Part shown: positions 18,018-27,791 of the stretch, piece after piece
Layout: the number at the start of each line of letters is the position of its first letter
Numbering within the stretch: the first letter of the stretch is position 1
Origin: Pistricoccus aurantiacus
Lineage (GTDB): Bacteria; Pseudomonadota; Gammaproteobacteria; Pseudomonadales; Halomonadaceae
Assembly: GCF_042682565.1 (NCBI RefSeq)
Contig: NZ_JBHUIC010000003.1
Length of the DNA: 64,000 nt
Strand: one strand, 5' to 3'
The notes under the pieces: model-generated
What the model was told of the DNA's origin: nothing
The model's database searches: none
The model's input: only the letters and a program-made list of their open reading frames with translations
Program-made: the position numbers and the translations under genes

Positions 18018-20155
18018 TGAAGCGTGTACTCATTTGTGGTGTCCCTGATCTCAACTACATCGACGGCTCCTCCATCTGGTCGCAGACCATTGCCCTGGCT
18101 ACCGCCGCTACCGGAAAAGCTCAGGTCGACTTCCTGGCCAGGAGTACGCCGGTGCGCGACGAGCTCCATGGCCCGCTAAAAATGGCCGACAGTATCACGG
18201 TCATCGACGGTAGCGACGCACAACACTGGAAGGGCAGGGGGTACGCGCGCCTCACGCCGCTGATGATGGCCAAGCTGGCGATCCAGCTGGACCGGGCCGA
18301 TCCCTACGATGTAATCATCGTGCGAGGACTGGATATCGCTACGCCGCTGCTGGAAGCACCGGACGTACTGGCCAAGTGTTGGATGTATCTGACGGATATC
18401 CCCCAGCGCCTGGAGGAATACAGTGACGAGCAGCGCCGTGTCATGCAGCGTATCGCCCGCGGCTGCCATCGGCTGCTGTGCCAGACCCGAGGTTTCCAGG
18501 CCTTGTGGCAGACGCTGGTGCCGGACCTGGATGCCGCCAAGGAACGCCTCTATTCCCCGGTGATCCCGGATCTGTCCAGCACGTTGCCGCCGATGACCGA
18601 GCGTCCGCTACGAGCCATCTACGCCGGCAAGTTCAAGGGCGACTGGATGACTCTGGAGATGGCTGAACAGTGGCGCGTCATTAACGCTCAGGTGCCGGGC
18701 AGCGAACTGGTAATGATTGGCGACAAGATCCATGAGGAGCCTGATCGTCCGGAATATCCGCAGCGTATGCGCAAAGCCTTGGAAAACACCGATGGTCTGC
18801 GTTGGCTGGGGGCTCTATCGCGTGATGCCGTACAGCAGCAGCTGCAGCAGGCCCGCGTGGGTCTCTCCTGGCGTGATGAGAGCATGAACAACACCGAGGA
18901 ATACTCCACCAAGATCCTGGAGTACGGCGGGGCGGGGTGTGCGGTGATCCTCAACCGCAACTCGCTCCACGAGCAATTGCTGGGGGAAGACTACCCACTG
19001 TACGCCAACAGTGTGGAGGAGTTTACTTGCCAGTTGACCCGAGCGCTCCAGGAGCCAGCGGTGGCCCAGCAGGCCGCCGATACGCTTCAACGACTGGCCC
19101 AACGCCACACCTTCTCCACCCGCGTTGATGAAATCCGCGAGTGGCTGGCGGAAACGCCCAAGGCACCGAAGCCCCAAGCCAAGACCAGGGTGCTGGTGGC
19201 CGGGCATGACCTGAAATTTTTCACTCAGCTGCAGAAGACGCTGGAAGCTACCGGCCAGTTCGAATTTCTCATCGACAAGTGGCAGAGCCATGACAAGCAC
19301 GACAAAGCCCACAGCCGCGCGCTGTTGGAGCAAGCAGACGTAATTTTTTGCGAATGGTGCCTGGGCAACCTCAAGTGGTACTCCCACCACAAGAAACCTC
19401 ATCAGCGCCTGGTAGCGCGTTTTCATGCTCAGGAGGCTCGCTTGCCCTACGTAAGGGAGGCCGCCTGGGATAATATCGATCACGTCAGCTTCGTCAGTGA
19501 ACACACGCGCCGCCAGGCGCTGGAAGTTTTCCACGGTCTTCCGACTGCCAAGACATCGGTGATTCCCAACTATTTGGACGATACCAAGTTCACGCCCAAG
19601 GAAAAGATGGGCGAGGCACGTTTCACCTTGGGCATGGTGGGTGTCGCCCCCAAGAGCAAGCGGCTGGATCGTGCTATCGATCTATTGGAAATGTTGCTGG
19701 AAGAGGACGACCGCTACTGCCTGCGCATCAAAGGCAAGCACCCGCTGGACTACGGCTGGTTGCTCAATCGCGAGGAAGAACTGGCCTACTACCGTGACGT
19801 TTTTGAACGTATCAACCGCGACTCCAAACTACGGTACAAGGTGATATTCGACCCGCCGGGTGATGACGTAAACGACTGGTTCACTCTGGTGGGCTTTATC
19901 CTCTCCCCATCGGATTGTGAATCCTTCCATATGGCCATCGGAGAAGGGATGCTGACCGGTACCACGCCGATTATCTGGGATTGGGACGGTGCAGCGCAGA
20001 TTTGGGGGGATAAATGGGTAGTTTCTTCGCTTGATCAAGCAAAGAAGCGTGTAATGGAAAGCGAGCCAGACAAAGGGTTGGCAACAGCACTCATGAGCAC
20101 CATATCGTTGCAGGATATTCGTCAACGCTGGATTCAAGTAATTAATCAAAATTGA
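18017..20155 (+). CDS. Tandem-domain glycosyltransferase
   Basis: I use the ATG at 18017 that overlaps the previous stop, giving 712 residues; the open frame extends upstream only inside the preceding gene. Two GT-B-like halves are visible. The first (1-385) begins KRVLICGVPDLNYIDGSS and has a C-terminal domain with STKILEYGGAGCAVILN. The second (390-712) begins TRVLVAGHDLKFF and ends with FILSPSDCESFHMAIGEGMLTG, the retaining GT4-like donor-site region. It should act in the cytoplasm on the lipid-linked polymer. A decayed copy of its last 80 or so residues lies at 21425-21676. Confidence 0.75.
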   Translation: MKRVLICGVPDLNYIDGSSIWSQTIALATAATGKAQVDFLARSTPVRDELHGPLKMADSITVIDGSDAQHWKGRGYARLTPLMMAKLAIQLDRADPYDVIIVRGLDIATPLLEAPDVLAKCWMYLTDIPQRLEEYSDEQRRVMQRIARGCHRLLCQTRGFQALWQTLVPDLDAAKERLYSPVIPDLSSTLPPMTERPLRAIYAGKFKGDWMTLEMAEQWRVINAQVPGSELVMIGDKIHEEPDRPEYPQRMRKALENTDGLRWLGALSRDAVQQQLQQARVGLSWRDESMNNTEEYSTKILEYGGAGCAVILNRNSLHEQLLGEDYPLYANSVEEFTCQLTRALQEPAVAQQAADTLQRLAQRHTFSTRVDEIREWLAETPKAPKPQAKTRVLVAGHDLKFFTQLQKTLEATGQFEFLIDKWQSHDKHDKAHSRALLEQADVIFCEWCLGNLKWYSHHKKPHQRLVARFHAQEARLPYVREAAWDNIDHVSFVSEHTRRQALEVFHGLPTAKTSVIPNYLDDTKFTPKEKMGEARFTLGMVGVAPKSKRLDRAIDLLEMLLEEDDRYCLRIKGKHPLDYGWLLNREEELAYYRDVFERINRDSKLRYKVIFDPPGDDVNDWFTLVGFILSPSDCESFHMAIGEGMLTGTTPIIWDWDGAAQIWGDKWVVSSLDQAKKRVMESEPDKGLATALMSTISLQDIRQRWIQVINQN

Positions 20156-20181
20156 TATAAAGTTAATGTGATGGGTTTTTT

Positions 20182-21378
20182 GTGAGTAATAAAATTATAT
20201 TTGGTCTGACACTGTTCAGTGTCGTACAGAATAGGTCGAGTAAATATATTCTCCATAAGAAAGATTATGATGCTTACGTAGAAGAACTTTTTTCTGAGCC
20301 TCGCCTAGATCTTAAAAGCGAAATATTTTTTAACCTAAGCCTTCCTCAGTTAGATGCTATGACCAAAAAGGGTTGCGACTATAAGCATTTGCTGATTTAC
20401 TCTCACGGTCTTCCGGATAAGTATAAAGAATATATTGCTCATGCTGAAAAAGAATTTAGCTTTTTGTATGCAAAATGCGTATCTGATTATAAAAGTTTTA
20501 ATATTAAAAACGAAGTGGCAAAAAGCGTAAATCCAGGTGGGGTATTTTCTATATTTGGACTGGATGACGATGACTTGCTTTCTATTGATTATCTGCAAAA
20601 GTTAAAAAACTATATTAAGAAAGAGTTTGTTGGGTTTAATATAGTGATGTCAAAAGGGTTTTCTGGTTTTTATAATGGGGAGCTTTCTAATTGTCGAGAA
20701 GTTCGGTTCCCGTTTATAAATATCGGACAGGCGAGAATTTGTGAAAGGAGAGATGATGGTCAGGTTTTTATACCTGATAAAGGGAGTCATATGAAAACAG
20801 ATGAAAAATGTCCGACAGTAATAGATTCTAGGACTCCTGTCTTTTTCTGGTTAAGGCACTTCGCTCAAGACACATTTAGTAGCTCGGAGTCTGAAGCCGC
20901 TTTTTTAAAAATCAAAAAAGATTTGGACAATTATCCCGAGCCATCAGAGAAAATATTAAAGAACTTTCCATCTTTGAGGTCGGTTCTAAAAGACGAAGCG
21001 ATTGTTGTTGCAGAGTCTGCTTGCGACATAAGCTTAGATGAATACAAAGAAAAAAGAGTTGTTTTTGATAAGCTAGAAGAAAGGTCATTGACCGGAAAGG
21101 TGGTATTGAAATATAGTCTGACAAATTTTTCTGGCAGTTCCAGACGTCAAGCTATTGCTATTTTTGAGCTATCTAGAAAACTAAGTGAAACTGAGTTGGA
21201 AGTTTCTGGGCTTCAGCTTTCTAGAGTGGGATATTATAGATATTTTAATACGGGTAGTGAAAGATCTTCTGGATCTTTTAGTATTGAACTGCCCGATAGC
21301 GTTTTTCTTGTTGCTTTAGACGCGATGAAGTGGGGAGAAGAAGATATTCTTATAAATAAAATAGATGTCCTTCAGTAA
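20182..21378 (+). CDS. Putative rhamnosyltransferase-like glycosyltransferase
   Basis: This 398-residue protein starts at a GTG (position 20182) close behind the tandem glycosyltransferase. Its layout fits the putative rhamnosyl transferase family (PF11316 type): a LTLFSVVQNRS start, LSLPQLDAMTKKG, YKHLLIYSHGLPDKYKEYI and an acidic FGLDDDDLLSIDYL block that would be the metal-binding DxD. The C-terminal 100 residues are of unknown type. The DNA is sharply more AT-rich than the genes upstream, with many AAA, ATA and TTT codons, so recent acquisition is likely. The donor sugar cannot be told. Confidence 0.5.
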   Translation: MSNKIIFGLTLFSVVQNRSSKYILHKKDYDAYVEELFSEPRLDLKSEIFFNLSLPQLDAMTKKGCDYKHLLIYSHGLPDKYKEYIAHAEKEFSFLYAKCVSDYKSFNIKNEVAKSVNPGGVFSIFGLDDDDLLSIDYLQKLKNYIKKEFVGFNIVMSKGFSGFYNGELSNCREVRFPFINIGQARICERRDDGQVFIPDKGSHMKTDEKCPTVIDSRTPVFFWLRHFAQDTFSSSESEAAFLKIKKDLDNYPEPSEKILKNFPSLRSVLKDEAIVVAESACDISLDEYKEKRVVFDKLEERSLTGKVVLKYSLTNFSGSSRRQAIAIFELSRKLSETELEVSGLQLSRVGYYRYFNTGSERSSGSFSIELPDSVFLVALDAMKWGEEDILINKIDVLQ

Positions 21379-21424
21379 TTGTTAATTCAATCTTTTTCAT
21401 AAATGGTTTTATGTGAATTCAGCT

Positions 21425-21676
21425 TGCTATATTATCGACCAAGAGAAGGCGGGCCCAATGAGTAAGTCAATGACGACTTCATGCTGACCTGATGAGTTTT
21501 GTTCTCTCGTTATCGAATTTTTAATCTTTTCGTATGGCCATTGACGAAGGGATGCTGACCGGTACCGCACCGATTTATCTGGGACTGGTAAGGTGCGAAA
21601 GAAATTTGGGGGCAGATGTTTATAGTATCAAGTAAAGTTGATGCGAAAGAGAAGATTATAAATAGTGGTGAGTAAG
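21425..21676 (+). pseudogene. Decayed C-terminal fragment of a glycosyltransferase
   Basis: The stretch reads, across frameshifts and stops, as a copy of the end of the 712-residue glycosyltransferase (gene 18017-20155). Matching pieces in order are NDDFML (for NDWFTL), FVLSLSNF-stop-SFRMAI (for FILSPSDCESFHMAI), EGMLTGTAPI (for EGMLTGTTPI), then after a one-base insertion IWDW-stop-GAKEIWGQ (for IWDWDGAAQIWGD) and SSKVDAKEK (for SSLDQAKKR). It ends at TAA near 21675. The DNA is AT-shifted from its parent. It shows that the rhamnosyltransferase-like gene was once followed by another glycosyltransferase gene or by a duplicated locus end. The left limit is approximate. Confidence 0.75.
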
Positions 21677-21866
21677 TTTTTAATAAAATAAAATTCTAGT
21701 ATGATGACTTCCTTAAAAGGACAGGGGCGTTATTGAAAAATTAATAAAAAATAGTCCATGTTGATCAGTTAATTTGATAGTGCTGGCCGTTCTGCGCCCT
21801 ACCTTATGGTAAAAACTGCAGTTATTGTATGCATCTAAGAAATCAAACCGAAACAAATTAGCGCTT

Positions 21867-23528
21867 ATGAAATTAAAAATTAGAGTATTGCTAACAGTAT
21901 TAGTTATTGTTGCTGTAGTGGTGTTTTTTTTAAATTGGTTATGGGTAGGTAAGGATGACAATTACATCTCTTATAATGATTACCAATCAAAAATAAATCC
22001 AGATAATATTTATTTAAATGCACAGCAAAGCTATGAAGAGATTAAAAGTACTGGTTTCAAACCGCGCCATGATGTCGATCCTTGGCCATACGCAATTCCA
22101 GTAGATTGGTCAGCAGATCCTTTCAGTGATTCAAACTGGAAATTCCAGTTACATGCGTGGAGGGGAGTAGACCCCATAATAGTTAAATATCTGGAAACTA
22201 GATCCGATGAGTACTTTCATGAAGCTGTTTCCTTCGCTAGGGACTGGTATAGATTTCATGCGATAAACGATCCTTCTGATTATTCTTGGTATGATATGTC
22301 AGCAGGCATTCGCGCTATGCGCATTGCATTTTTTTTGGACGAGGCATATGCAGGGAGAGTCGATATCGACCAGACAACAATAGATATGCTAAATAACTTG
22401 GCCGAGCAACATATATCTCGACTAATGGAAAAAGAATATATCAATAGAGGCAATCATGGACTGTTTCAGATTTTTGGTTTGAATATGCTTTGCTCAGTAG
22501 TCGAAACAGAATCTTGCAACCAAGAATCCTCTTACTCAAAAAAAATGTTAGCCGAAATTATTTCTAAAGCCTATACTGACCAAGGCGTCCATAAAGAGCA
22601 CTCTCCTTACTATCATGATTTTACTATAAGAGTTTTGCAAGAGTTTGATGCTGAACAAATTGTAGGCCAGAAAATATCAAAGGTAATACGAAATGCAAAA
22701 AATGTTTCGCCTTGGTTAGCTTGGCCTAATGGTCGTTATGTTGAAATTGGTGACAGTGAAGGTAGAACAGAAGCGGTATTTGGTGATGTTAATTTAACAT
22801 GTCTGGATAATGGGGCGTGTTATGCCGTTGGTGATTTTACAGATTCTGGTTATGCCACCATACGATCTAATCCTCATGATGAAATTCAAAACTCGATGTT
22901 GTTCATGACGGGAATGTCATATTCGCGTATACACAAGCATGTTGATGAACTCAGCTTCACGTTGTTCGAACATGGTCGACAGATCTTTATCGATTCAGGA
23001 AAATATGGCTACTCGAATGATAAATGGAGAGATTATGTGCTTGGGGCTTCGTCTCACAATACAGTTAGTCTTCTAGATGTTGATATAGGCCGAGAAAGTC
23101 TAAGTTACGAAGGGTCTTACCTTGATAGTCTTCGAGTATCTGAAAGTGGCTTTAAAATAGTCGGTAAAGTTGAGCGCAAAAAACTTTTTACTCAAGAGCG
23201 TGAAGTAATATATCATCCTGGCAAACACATCAAAATACGAGATACACTTCTATCAGATACTGACATGACATATGTGAGTAGTCTCCATGTTTCACCAGAC
23301 CTTGAGCCCATTGTTAGGGATAATGGATTTGACATCGACTTAGCCAATGGCCACGTTATTCAAGCCCGTTTACAAGAGGAAGATTGCTTTGTTGATGTTA
23401 CGCGAGGTCTGAAGGAGCCGGTTTTAGGCTGGTCGAGTGTAGGATATAAGGAAATGAAGCCTACATCTGTAGTTCGTGCTATATGCTCAGGTTCAAACAG
23501 GTCGATAACTTGGGATGTTGAGCTTTAA
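21867..23528 (+). CDS. Membrane-anchored heparinase II/III-like protein
   Basis: I choose the ATG at 21867 (553 residues); a TTG at 21825 would add 14 charged residues, and neither has a good ribosome site. A single membrane segment (about 7-29) is followed by a catalytic region outside the cytoplasm. The alpha/alpha toroid half has NRGNHGLFQ (His197) and HKEHSPYYHDF (His242, Tyr248/249). The beta-sandwich half has IHKHVDELS (His356, His358) and VLGASSHNTVSLLD. These match the conserved His and Tyr of heparinase II/III-type polysaccharide lyases. It probably trims or edits an acidic polymer during export. The gene is AT-rich. Confidence 0.8.
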   Translation: MKLKIRVLLTVLVIVAVVVFFLNWLWVGKDDNYISYNDYQSKINPDNIYLNAQQSYEEIKSTGFKPRHDVDPWPYAIPVDWSADPFSDSNWKFQLHAWRGVDPIIVKYLETRSDEYFHEAVSFARDWYRFHAINDPSDYSWYDMSAGIRAMRIAFFLDEAYAGRVDIDQTTIDMLNNLAEQHISRLMEKEYINRGNHGLFQIFGLNMLCSVVETESCNQESSYSKKMLAEIISKAYTDQGVHKEHSPYYHDFTIRVLQEFDAEQIVGQKISKVIRNAKNVSPWLAWPNGRYVEIGDSEGRTEAVFGDVNLTCLDNGACYAVGDFTDSGYATIRSNPHDEIQNSMLFMTGMSYSRIHKHVDELSFTLFEHGRQIFIDSGKYGYSNDKWRDYVLGASSHNTVSLLDVDIGRESLSYEGSYLDSLRVSESGFKIVGKVERKKLFTQEREVIYHPGKHIKIRDTLLSDTDMTYVSSLHVSPDLEPIVRDNGFDIDLANGHVIQARLQEEDCFVDVTRGLKEPVLGWSSVGYKEMKPTSVVRAICSGSNRSITWDVEL

Positions 23529-23630
23529 GGGAACGCCGGATAACCCTACCTTCTTACACGAAGTTGCCACAACCTAGGCGAGCCCGAGTTCAACAGTCGA
23601 TGGTGAAACTAAAACAGGGACGTTTACGCT

Positions 23631-26600
23631 GTGACAACCAAAGATCTATTAGCTTACACCACACCAAAAGCAATCCGGTATATCCAGAAGGCCGTTCACT
23701 CTAAGAGCAAAACTGACTATCAAAAATTAAAAAAGCTGTTCGATGAAAAGAAGTTTGAAGCCAGAAATTTTGATGATAGCGAACTGGATATTCTAATCTT
23801 CGACTGGCAGAGCCTAGAGCGTGATCGCAACTGGTGGTGGCAGCTACAGGCACTGCCGTTCCTGAACTGGTATACCAACAGCCTGGCACTACAAAGCGAG
23901 GAAGAACGCACTCGCTATTTCTCTCAATGTCTTGATGCCCTTCACTGCTGGATCAATCATGCCAAGCTGAACGGGGATTCCCCACTGGCGTGGCACGATC
24001 ACGCCACTGCATTCCGTGTACGTAATCTGACCAACTGGTTGCTATTCTGCCATATCGCCGGGCTTTCGGTCAGCGAGGAGCCCCGTGCCGAGCCTTTGGC
24101 TAGCCTAGTAATCGAACATCTCGATTGGATGCAGGAAGACAAGCACTACTCGAAGCATAGCAATCACGGTTTCGATCAGGCGATGATAGCGCTGAGCATC
24201 GGCCTGATGTTTGCACGCAACGATTTTGAACCTTACCGGCAGCAGAACCGTAAGCGATTGAAAGACGAAATGGCCTTCGCCTTTACCGATGAGGGAGTTC
24301 ACAAGGAAAATAGCCCTGGCTACCAGAAGATGGCGTTGGGCCGGCTCAACCAGTTACTGGCCTTGGCTTCATTAGGTGAGCAGGAGATATCACGGGTGGG
24401 CGAGCGCTATATAGAAAAGGCTGATGCGTTTCTCAAGGCTATTACCTTACCAAATGGCTATCTACCCATGATTGGTGATACGAAAGGTGAAGATAAGGGG
24501 CTCGCCTATGAGCAAAAAGATAACATTGATATTCTAGACTACTCTAGATCCGGCTATATCATCGTCCGTGGGACGGTACTAGAGAAAGACTTTCATCTGG
24601 TTTTTAAGGCTAGTCACCTTTCTCATTATCATCGTCATGATGATGACTTGTCCATACATTTATATTTTGGCGATAAGGTCTTATTAGGCGATGGAGGCTT
24701 AGGGTATTATAATGAAAAGGATGAAAAAAGAGTTTCACTAAGATCCAGTATTTCTCATAACGTGCCTTATATTCTCGATCAAGAGCCTGTTAGAAAAGTT
24801 TCAGACCTTGACGAAAAAAAGCCTGAAGTATTCATGCTAGGTAAAGTCATCATCGGTGAGAGCTACTGCTTTGGCGATAAGGTAAGAAGAGAGCTTGATC
24901 TTTCCTCTTTGCCAAGGGGAAAATTGGTTATTAAAGACTCTGCCAATAAAGATATTGCTGATCGCCTGGTAACCAATTTTTATTCAGCCAGCGGGCTGTA
25001 TGAAGCTCAGGGTGATTTGCTTTTATCGATTGATGACGGCCATGCTTTAAAAATAAAGTTAAAAAAAGGCCATTTTTCAAAAGAAAATCCGACATACTTT
25101 TCAGATAAGTTTGGCAAATTCTCCAAGGCCAGTTCATTCACCATTGTGCCCGACGAAAATACTGTTACCAATATCGAGGTGGAGCTTGACTTGAGTTATC
25201 CCAATAAGTCTTTATACGAGATTTTTTATCGTGGGTATGGTCCAATAAAAGTTAAAGAAAAAAACGGGTGGTTTTTTGACGAGAGTTATCCAGGTAATGT
25301 TTGTCATCACATCATGTCATTGAGGTGGATTAACAAAATAAAGTCTTTAAATATAAAGGAGAGTATACTTGAAGACTTTATCAGTTATCATCAGAATCCC
25401 GGGACTAGGAAAAGCAAGTATTATTTGGGAAAAGGAGCTGACCATACCTCGAGTGTTAGATTAGTTGTTCTGTCGGGAATGCTGGCAGCTTTGGAAGAAA
25501 GGGGAAGGCTGGCTGCCTTGTTAAAAACAGAGATTGTGAAAAATATAGAATCATGCCTTAATGAAACTTATAAAATAAATAATAATCATGGGCTGATGGT
25601 AGATAAAACGCTTCTTCAATGTTTTTCCGATAATGCCTGGTTGTTGAAAAAATATTGCAATAGCGTTGCCTATGTGATTGATAGAGTGGAAAATCAGCTT
25701 CATGGTATTTTCGATGACGAAGGCTATTGCAAAGAGCACTCTAACGCTTACCAGGAGTTTAATTTAGGTGTATGTCTAGAATTCCGTGATGTTTTAAATG
25801 AAGCAGAAGGACTTATTCCAAAGCAGACTCATATTGCGCTGAATGAATTTTTTGATAAAATTATTGAAGCAAGCAAGATGTCTCTTGGCTGGCTCCTTAA
25901 GTCTGATGGACATTATATTCCAATTGGAGATTCTACAGGAAAGCCGAAGGGAAATATTTTAAAACATGCTTATGGTAGCAACAAGCCTGGAGAAGCCTTG
26001 TTACCATACTCCACTGAGAAAGGTGTTTTCCATAACGCTACCCTTGGTGTTTCGGTTTTCAGGAATAAAGAAGCACATATCTTGCTTAATTCATGCTGGC
26101 ATTCTTACGTGCACAAGCAGAATGACGATTTAAGCATTTTTATGCGTTTAAATGGTGAAGATGTTGTTGTAGATGGTGGATACTCAGGGATTATCGATAG
26201 AGATAAAGTGAATACACGTTCAGAGTATCTCCACTCCACTGTAATACCAATCGGAAAAAAATGGCTAGAACGAAGCGCCGTAAACAGAGGCGTGTCCAAG
26301 CTATATAATCCCCGGTTTGTGAGTAAAAGAAGCCAGTCACTAGTTTGCTTTTCTGGAGAACATACGAGAGTAGATGGGTTTCACATAGAGCGAAAATTAA
26401 AAATCGATAATGATAAAAAAGCAGTATTAGTGTTAGATAAAGCGAGTCCAAAAGTAGACTGTTTACATAGATTTATAATACCGAAACACTTCAATGTAAG
26501 TGTGGCAGGCGACGTATTAAGATTAGTTTCAGATTGTAATGATATTATAGTAATCCCTCAGAAAAAATTCTTTTCATATAAGAAAAATGTAACCTTGAAA

Positions 26601-26699
26601 TGTGAATTAATAAATTGTGTGGTGGATAATAAAGTATCTGAAGCTTATGCGGTAGACTTTATTTCTAATGGATATTTGGAATTGCTTTTTAAGTTTTAG
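23631..26699 (+). CDS. Double heparinase II/III-like protein
   Basis: This 1022-residue protein starts at a GTG with AGGGA upstream and has no signal peptide. It contains two complete heparinase II/III-like units. Unit 1 (about 1-540) has SNHGFDQ (His179), HKENSPGY (His224, Tyr231) and YHRHDDDLS (His334, His336). Unit 2 (about 570-1022) has NNHGLMV (His653), CKEHSNAY (Cys700 where unit 1 has His, Tyr707) and VHKQNDDLS (His828, Gln830 where unit 1 has His). Unit 2 may therefore be catalytically weak and bind polymer. Lack of an export signal suggests action in the cytoplasm or export by an unusual route. The first 850 bases are GC-richer than the remainder, which suggests a chimeric gene. Confidence 0.8.
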   Translation: MTTKDLLAYTTPKAIRYIQKAVHSKSKTDYQKLKKLFDEKKFEARNFDDSELDILIFDWQSLERDRNWWWQLQALPFLNWYTNSLALQSEEERTRYFSQCLDALHCWINHAKLNGDSPLAWHDHATAFRVRNLTNWLLFCHIAGLSVSEEPRAEPLASLVIEHLDWMQEDKHYSKHSNHGFDQAMIALSIGLMFARNDFEPYRQQNRKRLKDEMAFAFTDEGVHKENSPGYQKMALGRLNQLLALASLGEQEISRVGERYIEKADAFLKAITLPNGYLPMIGDTKGEDKGLAYEQKDNIDILDYSRSGYIIVRGTVLEKDFHLVFKASHLSHYHRHDDDLSIHLYFGDKVLLGDGGLGYYNEKDEKRVSLRSSISHNVPYILDQEPVRKVSDLDEKKPEVFMLGKVIIGESYCFGDKVRRELDLSSLPRGKLVIKDSANKDIADRLVTNFYSASGLYEAQGDLLLSIDDGHALKIKLKKGHFSKENPTYFSDKFGKFSKASSFTIVPDENTVTNIEVELDLSYPNKSLYEIFYRGYGPIKVKEKNGWFFDESYPGNVCHHIMSLRWINKIKSLNIKESILEDFISYHQNPGTRKSKYYLGKGADHTSSVRLVVLSGMLAALEERGRLAALLKTEIVKNIESCLNETYKINNNHGLMVDKTLLQCFSDNAWLLKKYCNSVAYVIDRVENQLHGIFDDEGYCKEHSNAYQEFNLGVCLEFRDVLNEAEGLIPKQTHIALNEFFDKIIEASKMSLGWLLKSDGHYIPIGDSTGKPKGNILKHAYGSNKPGEALLPYSTEKGVFHNATLGVSVFRNKEAHILLNSCWHSYVHKQNDDLSIFMRLNGEDVVVDGGYSGIIDRDKVNTRSEYLHSTVIPIGKKWLERSAVNRGVSKLYNPRFVSKRSQSLVCFSGEHTRVDGFHIERKLKIDNDKKAVLVLDKASPKVDCLHRFIIPKHFNVSVAGDVLRLVSDCNDIIVIPQKKFFSYKKNVTLKCELINCVVDNKVSEAYAVDFISNGYLELLFKF

Positions 26700-26778
26700 T
26701 CTGCTGTACAATTTTATTAGTTTGCCTTTATCAGTATAAATCAAGGCGACAAAGCATGTTATCTTTTTTCGCCCTTTA

Positions 26779-27576
26779 ATGATTTATAAAAATAACATTA
26801 TAAAATATGCAACATCCACTCTAACATTGGAGGTAATAAACGATAGCTTTTGTCTTGGAAAGATTATGGATATTAAAGAAAGGATACGCTGGGATTATAA
26901 AAGTTGGAAGTATATTATATCGTCAGAAAAAAGGCTGAAAGAATATTTTGGGAAAAATACTTGTAATCTTTTTGAGTCATTACGATACATATATGTAAAC
27001 CCCTTGGAAGTCCAATTCAAGTGTGGGCTCTCCTATCCGATGAACGATAAACCTCTTGCCGATCGGCTTGTAAATTTTGGCAGAATTATCAATAACGAAG
27101 CATGGGAGGGATGGAAGCCAGTTTGTAAATATCGCCTCGTGAGCTGCTTGGAGGAACGTTTTCTAGATGGCGTTAGCTGGGAGGAAAGCGGGGTTATTGA
27201 TTTAAAGATGAAGGAGATTGATAGAGCCGGGCGCTCGATTGATGGATGTAAGAATAAGAATGATTTGCTTAAAAGGTATGACAGAATTGATTATTTGTTT
27301 GATGATATGCTGAAGAATGGTTTCAAAAGGCAGGTTGACCTTGGTTTAAGTGCTAGTCTTAAGAATGAAATGTTCTTGTCTATTGGACGCTCAGGTAGGT
27401 TATATTTTTCCAATGGAGGGAACCACAGATTGATGATTGCGCAAATTTTGAGAATCGAAGAAGTACCTTTTTTGGTCATGGCTAGAGATTCGGTATGGGT
27501 TCAGAGGGTTCTGAGTTCTTTTAAATCGTCAGACTCTCCTATAAAGAAACATCCTGATATCATCCAAAAAATATAG
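26779..27576 (+). CDS. ParB/Srx-like fold protein of the polysaccharide locus
   Basis: I do not recognise this 265-residue protein by name. Near the C-terminus it has NGGNHRLMIAQILRIEEVPFLVMARD, which looks like the G.HR...A..LG...VP segment of ParB/sulfiredoxin-fold domains. In polysaccharide clusters such proteins are mostly uncharacterised; kinase or nucleotide-binding roles are known for parts of this superfamily. The N-terminal half is basic and aromatic with no membrane segment. It is AT-rich like its neighbours and lies 79 bases after the double lyase. Confidence 0.5.
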   Translation: MIYKNNIIKYATSTLTLEVINDSFCLGKIMDIKERIRWDYKSWKYIISSEKRLKEYFGKNTCNLFESLRYIYVNPLEVQFKCGLSYPMNDKPLADRLVNFGRIINNEAWEGWKPVCKYRLVSCLEERFLDGVSWEESGVIDLKMKEIDRAGRSIDGCKNKNDLLKRYDRIDYLFDDMLKNGFKRQVDLGLSASLKNEMFLSIGRSGRLYFSNGGNHRLMIAQILRIEEVPFLVMARDSVWVQRVLSSFKSSDSPIKKHPDIIQKI

Positions 27577-27791
27577 CTAGCTATAATTGATTGTGCTCTT
27601 TATGCCGTATCAATTAAGCGGGATCTGAGTCCTATCGCTTGTTCGGTAGCTACAAAACTGAGTGCGCAAATAATTTTGAATAGTCTTTACGTGTAGGGTT
27701 AAGAAAATCGCATTCCATCTATAGAGGCGAAAACTGAGTTTGTCTGGATCACATTTTATTTTTTAAATTGACTCGGTTTTCTGGTGCAATT

